Assembly (NCBI RefSeq): GCF_001180265.1
Contig: NZ_CVSW01000010.1
Span: forward strand, 157,124 to 221,123
Direction of reading: 5' to 3'
From: Prochlorococcus marinus
GTDB lineage: Bacteria > Cyanobacteriota > Cyanobacteriia > PCC-6307 > Cyanobiaceae
DNA: 64,000 nt
Positions 16,478 to 23,906 of the stretch are shown in pieces; position 1 is the stretch's first letter, and each line of letters starts with the position of its first letter. The notes under the pieces were generated by a model. That model was given only the letters and a program-made list of their open reading frames with translations. It did no database searches and had not been told where the DNA came from. The position numbers were made by a program, and so were the translations under genes.

Positions 16478-16927
16478 TTATAGATCTATATTCGATGTTA
16501 ATTCCTTAATAAATTCATCTACTTCTTTTTTAAGATTCTTATATTCATTAATTTTTTGTTTGGTATTCTTATAGAAAATGGATTCAAATGTTCCTGGACT
16601 TACCTCCTCAATCCAATATCCTGCTAAACAATAAATTTGGTTTGGAACAAAAGTTATAATAAATAATTTTTTTGAATTTTTATATTGATCAATTATCTTA
16701 TTAGCGAAAGTACCTTTAGTTTTATTAGTCCCAAATAGAGTGATATCTTTTGCAAAAGGCTTAAATTTATTCGATAGATTCTTACTTTTTTCTAATGTAT
16801 TTCTAGAAATTATTTTTTCTAAAGAATAACAATAATCGAAAAAATTAGTATTTTCTTTTTTTGAGGGATATATAGTTATGAGGGAACTTAAAAGTAGAAA
16901 AGAAGTTAAAAGAAATTTTTTAAACAT
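16478..16927 (-). CDS. Exported protein, unknown
   Basis: A 149-residue protein with a signal peptide (MFKKFLLTSFLLLSSLITIYPS, hydrophobic core residues 5-19). The mature part is Lys/Asn-rich with a central strand region (LFIITFVPNQIYCLAGYWIEE) and a C-terminal helix ending LTSNIDL. Two cysteines (about 33 and 101) could bridge in the periplasm. No family recognised. Confidence 0.65.
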   Translation of the reverse strand: MFKKFLLTSFLLLSSLITIYPSKKENTNFFDYCYSLEKIISRNTLEKSKNLSNKFKPFAKDITLFGTNKTKGTFANKIIDQYKNSKKLFIITFVPNQIYCLAGYWIEEVSPGTFESIFYKNTKQKINEYKNLKKEVDEFIKELTSNIDL

Positions 16928-17122
16928 TTTTTATTTTAATTATATTTTTGATTTAATAAATATAAAAAGACAATTCATAAATTACTATTAATTACCTTAA
17001 AAGATTCACATTAATAAAAAGATTTCTATTAATTAGGCTAAACCTCTTTGAGAAAACTTTAAAAGTATTTAGGACTAATTCAATATTTATGAAACGCATA
17101 AAATTTTTCTTATAATGAGATT

Positions 17123-17503
17123 ATGAAAAATTCTTTTTTGAAAAATAAAAGTATCAAATTATTTTTAGATTTTTTTTCAAGATTATCAATTTCAGCAATA
17201 TTTATCTCAGCAATACCAGGCAAAATAAATGATTTTGAAAGAACAGTTGAATATATTTCTTCAAAAGGCATTCCTGAACCAATTTCATCTATTCTCCTAG
17301 TGGGAGCAATTATATGTCTTATCTTGGGTTCTGGATTTTTTATATTTGGAGAAAATCAAAAAATCGGTTCGGTCTTTTTATTACTTTTTCTTATCCCAAC
17401 AACAATAATTTTTCATGTATTCCCTGTTCATCAAAGAGCATTATTTATGAATCTTGGATTGATAGGTGGATTAATTATTGCTGCAATAAGGGAACCAAAA
17501 TAA
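17123..17503 (+). CDS. DoxX-family membrane protein
   Basis: A 126-residue four-helix membrane protein. LFLDFFSRLSISAIFISAIPGKINDF matches the DoxX start (Arg in helix 1, then a Gly-Lys turn), followed by YISSKGIPEP, a LVGAIICLILGSGFFIFG helix and the late PTTIIFHVFP segment. DoxX proteins are quinone-associated or redox-linked inner-membrane proteins of mostly unknown role. ATG start. No thiosulfate-oxidation genes nearby. Confidence 0.8.
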   Translation: MKNSFLKNKSIKLFLDFFSRLSISAIFISAIPGKINDFERTVEYISSKGIPEPISSILLVGAIICLILGSGFFIFGENQKIGSVFLLLFLIPTTIIFHVFPVHQRALFMNLGLIGGLIIAAIREPK

Positions 17504-17535
17504 TTTACTTAACTAAAGAAACCTAAATATTTTTT

Positions 17536-17730
17536 TTATTTTTTCTCTCTTAATTCTGGGAAGCAATTCGCAATATGAATTAATTCATAAACCTCTTTGT
17601 TATCGTATTTTTTATTAGGAATTCCACTTCCTACCTCTATACCTCTCTCTTTCATCTTCTTTAATATCAATTCTTTTCTTTGCATACTTGACATAGACTT
17701 AAATCTTTTAATTCGTTCTTCTTTTTTCAC
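17536..17730 (-). CDS. 64-residue basic protein, unknown
   Basis: A soluble Lys/Arg/Glu-rich protein with an amphipathic first half (IKRFKSMSSMQRKELILKKM) and a C-terminal VYELIHIANCFPELREKK. ATG start on the minus strand. No family recognised. Confidence 0.55.
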   Translation of the reverse strand: MKKEERIKRFKSMSSMQRKELILKKMKERGIEVGSGIPNKKYDNKEVYELIHIANCFPELREKK

Positions 17731-17773
17731 TAGATCTTAATTTATTTAAAATTTATTTTTGACGTTTTATCAA

Positions 17774-17905
17774 TTAGCGATTAATTAAATAAGTAATAAA
17801 ACCAGTAAAGGTAAGTAATTTAAATCCAATAAAGAAAGGCAAATATTTTTTTACCTTTTTGCCAAAAGGCAATAATTTGTTAAAAGAATTGATCATGATC
17901 TTCAT
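17774..17905 (-). CDS. 43-residue membrane microprotein
   Basis: Basic start (KKVKKY at 16-21) then a hydrophobic helix LPFFIGFKLLTFTGFITYLI. Two in-frame ATG codons three codons apart could start it. Minus strand. Unknown. Confidence 0.4.
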   Translation of the reverse strand: MKIMINSFNKLLPFGKKVKKYLPFFIGFKLLTFTGFITYLINR

Positions 17906-18018
17906 TAAGCATCTATTTCTGCGAATATCATAACGAATTTTTTTTTATTTTATCTCATTTCTATTTGTACGTTAAAAACTATAGATCTAAACTAGAAGGG
18001 TTACTTCCCTTATTTTTT

Positions 18019-18405
18019 ATGAATGATAAAGAAACAGTAATTTCATTATTAAATGAGTTTGCTGATACAAAAAAAATGGCTTCATTTTTTGTTGACAATG
18101 CTACTCCAGATTTTTTATTCATAAGACCGAGTGGCAATCCTATAGATGCAAAGGGATTCGAACAAATGATTAATAGTGATATAGTTCAAGAAAAGGCAGA
18201 AATAACCAAAATTCACCGATTCGAATTTTTAAGCGAAAATATAGTAATGTGCATTTTTACACTAGGTTCAAAATTTACTTATAAAGGAACACCTAATAAT
18301 GACTTACCAACAGTTACGTCAATTTTTAAAAAAGTAAATAATATTTGGAAAATTAAATGGATGCATAGATCTACAGGAAATTCGGATTTATCTTTATGGG
18401 ATTAG
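18019..18405 (+). CDS. SnoaL/DUF4440-like (NTF2-fold) protein
   Basis: A 128-residue protein. Layout fits the NTF2-like fold: N-terminal helix (VISLLNEFADTKKMASFF), strand with TPDFLFIRPSGNPIDAKGFEQM, then three strands and a final IWKIKWMHRSTG. Such proteins bind small ligands or act as isomerases and hydrolases; no catalytic residue is assignable. The frame is open upstream to a TTG at 17965, but the ATG at 18019 starts cleanly at the fold. Its last ten bases overlap the next microprotein. Confidence 0.7.
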   Translation: MNDKETVISLLNEFADTKKMASFFVDNATPDFLFIRPSGNPIDAKGFEQMINSDIVQEKAEITKIHRFEFLSENIVMCIFTLGSKFTYKGTPNNDLPTVTSIFKKVNNIWKIKWMHRSTGNSDLSLWD

Positions 18406-18485
18406 CAAAGTTAGTAGCTCTTTTAATGTTGCTACTATTTGTAGGTAGTTCTTTTGTTAGTGTAATTTTTTATTTTATAAAATAA
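18396..18485 (+). CDS. 29-residue membrane microprotein overlapping the SnoaL-like gene
   Basis: The ATG lies inside the final codons of the preceding gene. The peptide is a single hydrophobic helix (LVALLMLLLFVGSSFVSVIF) with YFIK at the end. Overlap implies coupled translation. Similar in size to PetN/PsbT-type peptides but not matched to one. Confidence 0.45.
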   Translation: MGLAKLVALLMLLLFVGSSFVSVIFYFIK

Positions 18486-18567
18486 ATCCATCCAATTAAA
18501 AATAAATAGTAAAAATTTTTTTTAGCAAACATTATTTGTTTATTTTTTTTACTAATTAATTTAATTT

Positions 18568-18695
18568 TTATGTAAAAATAAAAACTTTAGAAAGACTAAC
18601 TCCTATATCTAAAGCTAATAAAGCGATTAGTAACTTACTCATTTTTTAGAACTCTCAACTATTTTTTTGTAAAGTTCTTCTGAAATAGGTTGCAT
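18568..18695 (-). other. Two overlapping tiny frames (18 and 24 codons)
   Basis: On the minus strand an 18-residue frame (MQPISEELYKKIVESSKK, 18639-18695) with AAAGG upstream ends in TGA that overlaps the ATG of a 24-residue hydrophobic frame (18568-18642). Either a coupled pair of micropeptides or one short gene split by a frameshift; could also be chance. Confidence 0.25.
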
Positions 18696-19002
18696 AACCT
18701 TTATAAATCTAATTACAAATTAGTAATGTCTAAATTAATTTCTCGTTACCAAATATACGAATCTATCAATTTTTAAATAGGCAAAAAATATATTCACAAT
18801 AAGTTTTTCTTATAAAGTATTAATTAATACTTAGTTTAAAAATTCAATAAATTTAAAAATTCTTTTAGAAAAGAACTTAGAAATCTTATTTCAAGTAAAT
18901 AGATCCCCTATAAGTAAACTTAATTACCTTTTCTTCTTGTTTTCTACAATATACGAATGACTTTCCATTGAAATACATGTTTACCATGATGCAGCTCCTA
19001 AA

Positions 19003-19073
19003 TTTGCTCAAGTCCCCGTCCTATGGCTTGAGTCGTACTGCGGTCTATCAAATGGTAGATCGGACGATTTTTG
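19003..19073 (+). ncRNA. Candidate structured small RNA with terminator
   Basis: Lies in an 846-base gap (18696-19541) without a gene. Hairpin 1 pairs CTCAAG (19007-19012) with CTTGAG (19027-19032). Hairpin 2 pairs CGGTCTATC (19041-19049) with GGTAGATCG (19054-19062) around AAAT, extended by TCGT (19033-19036) with ACGA (19064-19067), and is followed by five T. GC content is about 50 %, far above the window average, and no frame is open through it. This is the strongest small-RNA candidate here; not matched to a named RNA. Confidence 0.6.
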
Positions 19074-19541
19074 TAGTATTAACTACAATTCATTTATAAA
19101 GTATTTATACTCAGATGTCAACAATTAATAAAAACTAAACTTCGCTATAAAAGTAGAGTCTGCTCTCATGCACTCCCTAAAAAGAATAAAAATCATATAA
19201 CTTCGAGTAAGTCCCATATAAACTGAAACGAATGCTAGACCTACACAAATGGGGCAATGTGGGAATCCCATTATTTATTTTCCAATATATATTCTAATTC
19301 GGTCTCTGCATTGAAAATATCAATTCTTCTCTTCAATAGCTTAAAAAAATTAATTATTTTTTTCAAAATTAAACCTTCTTACGGCATTAATAATAATATT
19401 ATTGCAAGAATGAATATATCAATAAGCCAAAATACTGAATCTAACCTTTATGAGACAAATATTTTGATTACTTAATAAATTTATTTTGTATATTGCTATT
19501 ACAAAAATTATGAGTTTATTTAAATTAGTTCCCAAATCCTC

Positions 19542-19673
19542 GTGGAGAAAGTTTTAGTAAATTTCTTTTACTGGTTACTCATAAGATCAACCGAATCTCA
19601 TTATGGGGAATCATTTATATCCGTAAAATTTCCATCTAATTCAAAAAAAGTTTTTTTAGATTTAAATATTTAA
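19542..19673 (+). CDS. 43-residue membrane-associated microprotein (paralogue of 23710)
   Basis: GTG start. The first 25 residues (MEKVLVNFFYWLLIRSTESH then YGES) match the product of 23710-23817 residue for residue at about half of positions, with the pattern MEK-x(3)-NF-x-YW-x-L with TES/AES and YG[ED]S. This paralogy is the main reason to call it. The rest is polar (SVKFPSNSKKVFLDLNI). Unknown function. Confidence 0.5.
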   Translation: MEKVLVNFFYWLLIRSTESHYGESFISVKFPSNSKKVFLDLNI

Positions 19674-19796
19674 TTTCATAGCTATCTTGACATTTAATTA
19701 ACTTATTTGAGTTAAGTTGGTTAATTATCTCTATTGCAAATAAAAAATGAGGTTGTTAATGTTTCACTTGAAGAGGATATTTAATTTCTTAAACTG

Positions 19797-20006
19797 ATGC
19801 AATTTGGTCATTTAAATTCCAACGAAGATGATAGCCTCATGTCAATAGAAGAGTTAAGGGCTTTGCGCCTTCGAAGAAAGAAAATTGAAAGTGATAAGAA
19901 AGCTAGAAAATATATCCTGGATATAAATCAAAGATATAGAAAAATGAATAACCGCAAAAGTAATAACTTTTTAAGGAATATGAACCCTTTTAAAAAGGCC
20001 GCATAA
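19797..20006 (+). CDS. 69-residue basic helical protein, unknown
   Basis: Acidic start (NSNEDDSLMSIEELRALRLR) and then a long Arg/Lys-rich helix to the end (FLRNMNPFKKAA). Could bind nucleic acid or ribosome. ATG start. A strong hairpin follows 90 bases downstream. No family recognised. Confidence 0.55.
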   Translation: MQFGHLNSNEDDSLMSIEELRALRLRRKKIESDKKARKYILDINQRYRKMNNRKSNNFLRNMNPFKKAA

Positions 20007-20095
20007 ATTGTTAATCTTAATTTTATTAATTTGTTTAACTTTGCATTTTACAGAGTAAGATTTTAATGGTGTTTCTTTGGAAGAGTTTCACCAAG

Positions 20096-20116
20096 AGGGG
20101 TCAAAAATTGACCCCT
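20096..20116 (+). terminator. Hairpin terminator candidate after 19797 gene
   Basis: AGGGGTCAA pairs perfectly with TTGACCCCT (9 bp, AAA loop). The T run after it is short (TCTTTG). It is the only strong structure in the 348-base gap 20007-20354 and would end transcription from the left. Confidence 0.55.
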
Positions 20117-20354
20117 TCTTTGCTGAGATATTTTTTAATTAAAACTCGTCCTAAAATAAAATAATACTTCCCCAGAAGGTAAAAGTGATTTAAATCTTTT
20201 GTTGAAAGTTTTTTTATTACCACTTTATCAAAACCCTATATCTTCAACTAAATCCTCTTATTTAAAAACCAAAAGTTTAAGCTTATGGACCATAATATAC
20301 ATAAATTTATAAAATTTTCTCAATAATTATAAATTTTTTCATTTGCTATTTTTA

Positions 20355-20555
20355 ATGGCTTCACCTACTAGTTGGGAATTCTACAAAGAAGTTGAAACTA
20401 AAATTTTATGGGTCAATATTTGTACCCAAAATTTAGAAGGAGTAGCTATTTCTATCAATAAATGGTGGAAGACAAGATATCCAGCATACAAAATCAGAAT
20501 AGTTTCTAAAAAAGAATTTGAACTAGTAAAAATGCAAGCTGAGAAAAAAGAATAA
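20355..20555 (+). CDS. 66-residue conserved-looking protein, unknown
   Basis: Starts MASPTSWEFYKEVETKILWV and continues with aromatic and charged residues (SINKWWKTRYPAYKIRIVS), ending in a Lys/Glu helix. Alpha/beta composition, soluble. A TTG four codons upstream is also in frame. Length and composition suggest a small folded domain. No family recognised. Confidence 0.6.
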   Translation: MASPTSWEFYKEVETKILWVNICTQNLEGVAISINKWWKTRYPAYKIRIVSKKEFELVKMQAEKKE

Positions 20556-20634
20556 TAAAATTATTCTTTGGTAAATATTGATGCTGAATTGCTTAACTAT
20601 TCAGCTAATATAATTTCAGTAAATTAATAAAAAA

Positions 20635-20790
20635 ATGAACTCGGCATTTGCAAAAGTCTCAAATTTGAAAGTTAATAGGGCTTCTAAAATAGCTATTACT
20701 CTCGCATCATCAACTTTTTTTTTGTATGCCGTGGGTCAAGCACCAATTTTTAAAAATATTCTTGCAGGTACCTTCTCTTGCTCTGGCTAA
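20635..20790 (+). CDS. 51-residue protein with one hydrophobic segment
   Basis: Polar start (NSAFAKVSNLKVNRASK), a hydrophobic helix (residues 19-34) and a tail ILAGTFSCSG. Could be a single-pass membrane protein. ATG start. Unknown. Confidence 0.45.
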   Translation: MNSAFAKVSNLKVNRASKIAITLASSTFFLYAVGQAPIFKNILAGTFSCSG

Positions 20791-20841
20791 ATAAAATACT
20801 TATTTTTTAAGAGAAACTAAAAAGCTAAAATAGACAGTAGT

Positions 20842-20875
20842 TGTCAGTCGATCTAAACTTAGAGGAATAAATCGA
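20842..20875 (+). repeat. Dispersed leader motif GTCGATCTAA, copy 1
   Basis: CAGTCGATCTAAACTTAGAG followed by GAATAAAT lies just before the 20885 frame. GATCTAAACTTAGAGG recurs exactly at 24472-24487, and related GCGATCTAA/GTCGATCTAA blocks stand 20-40 bases before the genes at 28672 and 29540. Likely a shared 5' leader or promoter-proximal element. Confidence 0.45.
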
Positions 20876-20884
20876 TCTTTTTTA

Positions 20885-20944
20885 ATGTTTCATAGATTTA
20901 TTGCTGAAAAGATAATGACTCTTCTTATTTCTCTTTTCAGCTGA
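20885..20944 (+). CDS. 19-residue micropeptide or leader peptide
   Basis: MFHRFIAEKIMTLLISLFS, amphipathic and hydrophobic, ending TGA that overlaps the next ATG by one base (TGATG). It heads a chain of overlapping microproteins and sits right after the shared leader motif, so it may be a leader peptide coupling translation of the chain. Confidence 0.35.
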   Translation: MFHRFIAEKIMTLLISLFS

Positions 20945-21060
20945 TGAATATTTCCCCGCACCTATTAATTGATGCTGTGATATTAAGCGCGGCCCTTACG
21001 ATAACTTTGGTTTTAAGAGCAAAAGGTAATGCTTCCAGAAAAGAAAAAGAAAATAAATGA
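20944..21060 (+). CDS. 38-residue membrane microprotein, chain member
   Basis: MNISPHLLIDAVILSAALTI opens a single membrane helix ending in basic RAKGNASRKEKENK. Its TGA overlaps the following ATG by four bases (ATGA), typical of coupled translation. Unknown role. Confidence 0.5.
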   Translation: MNISPHLLIDAVILSAALTITLVLRAKGNASRKEKENK

Positions 21061-21197
21061 TTACTAAAGAAGAAGAAAAAGAATTTAACAAACCTAAATT
21101 ATATAGATTTTGGAACTTTCTTATTTATGGAAGTTCCATTGCTATTGGAGTTTTCTTAGTTTATTTATATTCTGCTTATGTCTTTATAAATAAATGA
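21057..21197 (+). CDS. 46-residue membrane microprotein, chain member
   Basis: Charged start (ITKEEEKEFNKPKLYRF), then a hydrophobic helix FLIYGSSIAIGVFLVYLYSA and a short YVFINK end. ATGA overlaps on both sides. Single-pass membrane protein, N-terminus probably cytoplasmic. Confidence 0.55.
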   Translation: MITKEEEKEFNKPKLYRFWNFLIYGSSIAIGVFLVYLYSAYVFINK

Positions 21198-21289
21198 CGT
21201 ACATGTACGGCATAGCGATTACTTATGGGGTTGTGAGTCTTTTATTGCTTGGTGGGTTTGCATACTTTACTTTTAAAATGAAACGCTAA
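21194..21289 (+). CDS. 31-residue membrane microprotein, chain member
   Basis: MTYMYGIAITYGVVSLLLLG is a membrane helix continuing to GFAYFTFKMKR. Begins within the previous stop (ATGA). A second ATG three codons in would lose the overlap. Similar in size to small photosystem or cytochrome subunits but unmatched. Confidence 0.5.
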   Translation: MTYMYGIAITYGVVSLLLLGGFAYFTFKMKR

Positions 21290-21294
21290 TTTTT

Positions 21295-21420
21295 ATGTCC
21301 TCTTCAATGAAAGATTTCTTAGATAATTTTTTTGATTTATGTAAAGAATATCAACAATTCATTCCACCTCAGAAGATCGCTGAGAATTTAAGAGAATATG
21401 CAATTAGATTAAATGAATGA
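21295..21420 (+). CDS. 41-residue soluble microprotein
   Basis: MSSSMKDFLDNFFDLCKEYQ then QFIPPQKIAENLREYAIRLNE: two amphipathic helices joined by a Pro-Pro turn. Only 5 bases after the preceding stop, so it is probably the last member of the same transcript. Unknown. Confidence 0.5.
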   Translation: MSSSMKDFLDNFFDLCKEYQQFIPPQKIAENLREYAIRLNE

Positions 21421-21657
21421 TAAATACTGGAAGACCTATGAAGGTATTAAGAGAATATAATTTCTAACAAAATTTATACAAATTTTTTTAAAGTTGGAAT
21501 AAATTTTTTGAAGATATTTTCGTTGCAATGATTTATAGTTTGAGATTTTTTTTTGATCCTTAATCCGTACAATTTTGTTCCTCTAACCGCACACATAAAA
21601 CTTGAAATTTACTATTCAAATGAATTAGAACATAGGTGTAGTCAAGGGGTAAGTCTT

Positions 21658-21810
21658 ATGGCACTAAATGACACATTTACTATCCAAGAAATTAATTTGG
21701 ATAAAAAAGACCTTTCATATGATAATAAGCTCAAAGAAATTGAAGCTTATTGGAATAACGAATGTGCGGAACATCCGAGTAACAACCATTGCAAGATTTT
21801 TTGTGATTAA
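21658..21810 (+). CDS. Microprotein with CP12-like C-terminal Cys motif
   Basis: A 50-residue acidic protein, MALNDTFTIQEINLDKKDL at the start and ECAEHPSNNHCKIFCD at the end. The end has Cys-x3-Pro-x4-Cys-Lys-Ile-Phe-x-Asp, the same spacing as the C-terminal GAPDH-binding element of CP12 (Cys-x3-Pro-x4-Cys-Arg-Ile-Tyr-x-Asp). The N-terminal CP12 cysteine pair is absent. The frame is open upstream to 21553, but ATG 21658 follows AAGGGG and aligns with its paralogue at 22013. The link to CP12 is an inference from spacing. Confidence 0.6.
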   Translation: MALNDTFTIQEINLDKKDLSYDNKLKEIEAYWNNECAEHPSNNHCKIFCD

Positions 21811-21880
21811 AACTTTAACTTTTAGGTATTCTTACGCTTGATTTTTACACAATACCCGTACTAAAGAATAATCAAATAGA

Positions 21881-21887
21881 AAGGAGG
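21881..21887 (+). promoter_or_regulatory. Strong Shine-Dalgarno AAGGAGG
   Basis: Lies 8 bases before the ATG at 21896 and decides that start. Sites this strong are rare in the window. Confidence 0.65.
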
Positions 21888-21895
21888 CCAAGCAA

Positions 21896-21997
21896 ATGAC
21901 AAATTTAGGTATAGAAATTTTATTTTGGACAATTTTAATTTCTTATCTGGGATTAAGTTTTTCTCAAACTTGGAATGGATTCAAAAAACAGTATTAA
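21896..21997 (+). CDS. 33-residue membrane microprotein
   Basis: MTNLGIEILFWTILISYLGL forms one membrane helix followed by SFSQTWNGFKKQY. Strong ribosome-binding site. It ends 15 bases before the second CP12-like microprotein, so the two are probably cotranscribed. Unknown role. Confidence 0.55.
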   Translation: MTNLGIEILFWTILISYLGLSFSQTWNGFKKQY

Positions 21998-22012
21998 TTA
22001 GGAGAATAGAAA

Positions 22013-22159
22013 ATGAAACTACAGACTCAGTTCACGGTTCCAAACAAAAAATTAAAAGATCTTGATTATGTTAAGAAAGTAGATTTTTTAGAAGAAACTT
22101 TAAATAAAGAATGTATAGATTATCCAAATCAAGAAGATTGCTTAGTTTGTTGCAATTAA
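22013..22159 (+). CDS. Second microprotein with CP12-like C-terminal Cys motif
   Basis: A 48-residue protein, MKLQTQFTVPNKKLKDLDYV at the start and ECIDYPNQEDCLVCCN at the end. It aligns along its whole length with the 21658 product: M-x-L-x3-FT at the start, a charged helix, then EC-x3-P-x4-C-x3. Preceded by GGAG at 9 bases. Extra cysteines (CLVCC) differ from CP12, so a metal or disulfide role is also possible. Confidence 0.6.
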   Translation: MKLQTQFTVPNKKLKDLDYVKKVDFLEETLNKECIDYPNQEDCLVCCN

Positions 22160-22237
22160 ATATCAAAAAATAGCAGTTTTTAAAAGTAAATAAATTTATA
22201 TTAGTATTTATAAATTTTCTAAAAGGGGGTTAGCACT

Positions 22238-22756
22238 ATGGAATTAAGATTCTTCCCAATAAATGTTTTTAGAGAGACTCCAAAAGTCACATTTTTCGAT
22301 GCAGGCATAGATACTTCTAATGGTTCTGATGTTGTGATCCATTCTGGGAAAGCAATATCTCCTCCAGATTATTTAAAAGATGAGCAATATTACGTTCATA
22401 ATCATCAAATTGACCACAATTTAGTTATCACAGGGGAAAGGACATTTGTATTAATAAATCCTTACTGGGATGAACCACATCATGTGATTTATTTAAGTAG
22501 ATCTATGGGAGCATTAGAAATTCCTATAGGAACTTATCACAGATCAATCTCAGGTAAAGAAGGAAGTATTGTTTTAAACCAACCCAAAAGAGATAAATTT
22601 TTTGATCCTGCTAAAGAATTTATTCCTCAAAAATTAGACAAAATTGATTTAATTAAGGCAAGAAAAAGTCCACCTGTTTATTGGTTATTCGAAAATAACA
22701 AAATCAAAAGGGTTTATTTTAATCCTCTAGAAAAAAAAGTTAAAACTCTTGCTTGA
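22238..22756 (+). CDS. Cupin-like conserved protein
   Basis: A 172-residue soluble protein. The middle has YYVHNHQIDHNLVITGERTF and later PHHVIYLSRSMGALEIPIGTYHRS, i.e. His-rich strand pairs and a Gly-Glu turn as in metal-binding cupins. The IGTYHRSISGKEGSIVLNQ segment would be cupin motif 2. Substrate unknown. A strong AAGGGGGT stretch precedes the ATG. It ends one base before the LOG-family gene, so the two form an operon. Confidence 0.7.
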   Translation: MELRFFPINVFRETPKVTFFDAGIDTSNGSDVVIHSGKAISPPDYLKDEQYYVHNHQIDHNLVITGERTFVLINPYWDEPHHVIYLSRSMGALEIPIGTYHRSISGKEGSIVLNQPKRDKFFDPAKEFIPQKLDKIDLIKARKSPPVYWLFENNKIKRVYFNPLEKKVKTLA

Positions 22757-22757
22757 A

Positions 22758-23621
22758 ATGAAAAAAACAAGAAAGAATATTTCGTCAAGAGTTAATAATT
22801 TTAAAAACCTGAATTTAATTATAAATTCTGATTCTTATAAATTGGCTCACGAAGATATTGGTTTACTTAGCAGAAATGAAATGCGTGGAGTCAGAATGCT
22901 TCTTGAAATTACTAAGCCAGATTTAATCCTTGAAGAAAATAAAATTCTTTCAACCATAATTATATTTGGAGGCGCAAGCATTACGGAAGAGTCAAATACA
23001 AAAAAGAAAATTAATAATATAAAACAGTTAATTAAAAACAATCCTAAATCAATAATTCTAAAACGAAATTTAAATAGATTAGAAAATTTGCTACTAATGA
23101 GTCACTACTATCAATCCGCAAAGGAGTTTTCAAAACTTGCTTCAGTAAGTAATCAAAATAAAAACTGTAATTCTCATGTAATTGTTACAGGTGGGGGGCC
23201 AGGCATTATGGAAGCTGCTAATAGAGGTGCATTTGAAGCAAATTGTAAATCTATAGGTTTAAATATCAGTCTCCCTAATGAACAAATCCCAAATGCTTTT
23301 ATAACTCCAGGTCTTTGCTTTAAATTTAATTATTTTGCATTAAGAAAGGTCCATTTTGTTATGCGATCAGTAGCTGCTGTATTTTTTCCTGGAGGTTTTG
23401 GAACACTAGATGAATTATTTGAACTATTGACACTTTGTCAAACAGGCATGAAAGCTAAAATCCCAATCTTACTTTTTGGCAGAGAGTATTGGAATAAGAT
23501 AATTAACTTCGAATATCTAGCTGATCTTGGATTAATTGCAGATGAAGACTTAAATCTTTTCCAATATGCAGACACCGCATCAGAAGCATGGGAAATTATC
23601 AAATCATCACAAATTAGCTAA
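22758..23621 (+). CDS. LOG family protein (Rossmann-fold nucleotide-binding)
   Basis: A 287-residue protein with the LOG/TIGR00730 motifs TGGGPGIMEAANRGAF (about residue 145) and PGGFGTLDELFE (about 211), the phosphate- and ribose-binding elements of cytokinin riboside 5'-monophosphate phosphoribohydrolases; such enzymes split N6-modified AMP into free base and ribose 5-phosphate. The first ~65 residues are an extra helical lead seen in the longer bacterial subgroup. Start taken at ATG 22758, directly after the cupin stop, over a TTG nine bases upstream. Physiological substrate in cyanobacteria is unclear. Confidence 0.85.
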   Translation: MKKTRKNISSRVNNFKNLNLIINSDSYKLAHEDIGLLSRNEMRGVRMLLEITKPDLILEENKILSTIIIFGGASITEESNTKKKINNIKQLIKNNPKSIILKRNLNRLENLLLMSHYYQSAKEFSKLASVSNQNKNCNSHVIVTGGGPGIMEAANRGAFEANCKSIGLNISLPNEQIPNAFITPGLCFKFNYFALRKVHFVMRSVAAVFFPGGFGTLDELFELLTLCQTGMKAKIPILLFGREYWNKIINFEYLADLGLIADEDLNLFQYADTASEAWEIIKSSQIS

Positions 23622-23709
23622 GAAAATCTAAATCTCTTCTATTAAGTATTTTTTACGATGTTTTTTTTTAAGATTCTGATTTGAATTAGGAAAGGGTATA
23701 AATGTTCCT

Positions 23710-23817
23710 ATGGAAAAATCATTTTTAAATTTTATTTATTGGATCCTATTAAAAACAGCTGAAAGTTACTATGGGGATTCATTAAAAACTGAAGTACCAT
23801 ATACGCCTTACTTTTAG
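23710..23817 (+). CDS. 35-residue membrane-associated microprotein (paralogue of 19542)
   Basis: MEKSFLNFIYWILLKTAESY then YGDSLKTEVPYTPYF. The amphipathic aromatic helix and Tyr-Gly-Asp-Ser turn are shared with the product of 19542-19673, four kilobases away. Short ATG frame supported mainly by this paralogy. Unknown role. Confidence 0.5.
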   Translation: MEKSFLNFIYWILLKTAESYYGDSLKTEVPYTPYF

Positions 23818-23906
23818 ATTTGGTAGATCATAACTTTTAATATTAGATCTTTAGTTTTAGAGTTATTAGTTTGGAATTAATTTATCAAAAAATACAATAT
23901 GGGTAA

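Noticed and set aside
19257..19475. Plus-strand frame of 72 codons with a GTG start
   Set aside because: Composition is random-like (Ile/Asn/Ser from AT-rich DNA), no ribosome-binding site, no domain pattern, and it lies in a region better explained by a small RNA and spacer.
20885..22159. Ribosomally made peptide natural product cluster (Nif11/prochlorosin type)
   Set aside because: Peptides lack a Gly-Gly leader cleavage site and there is no LanM-type or protease-transporter gene in the window.
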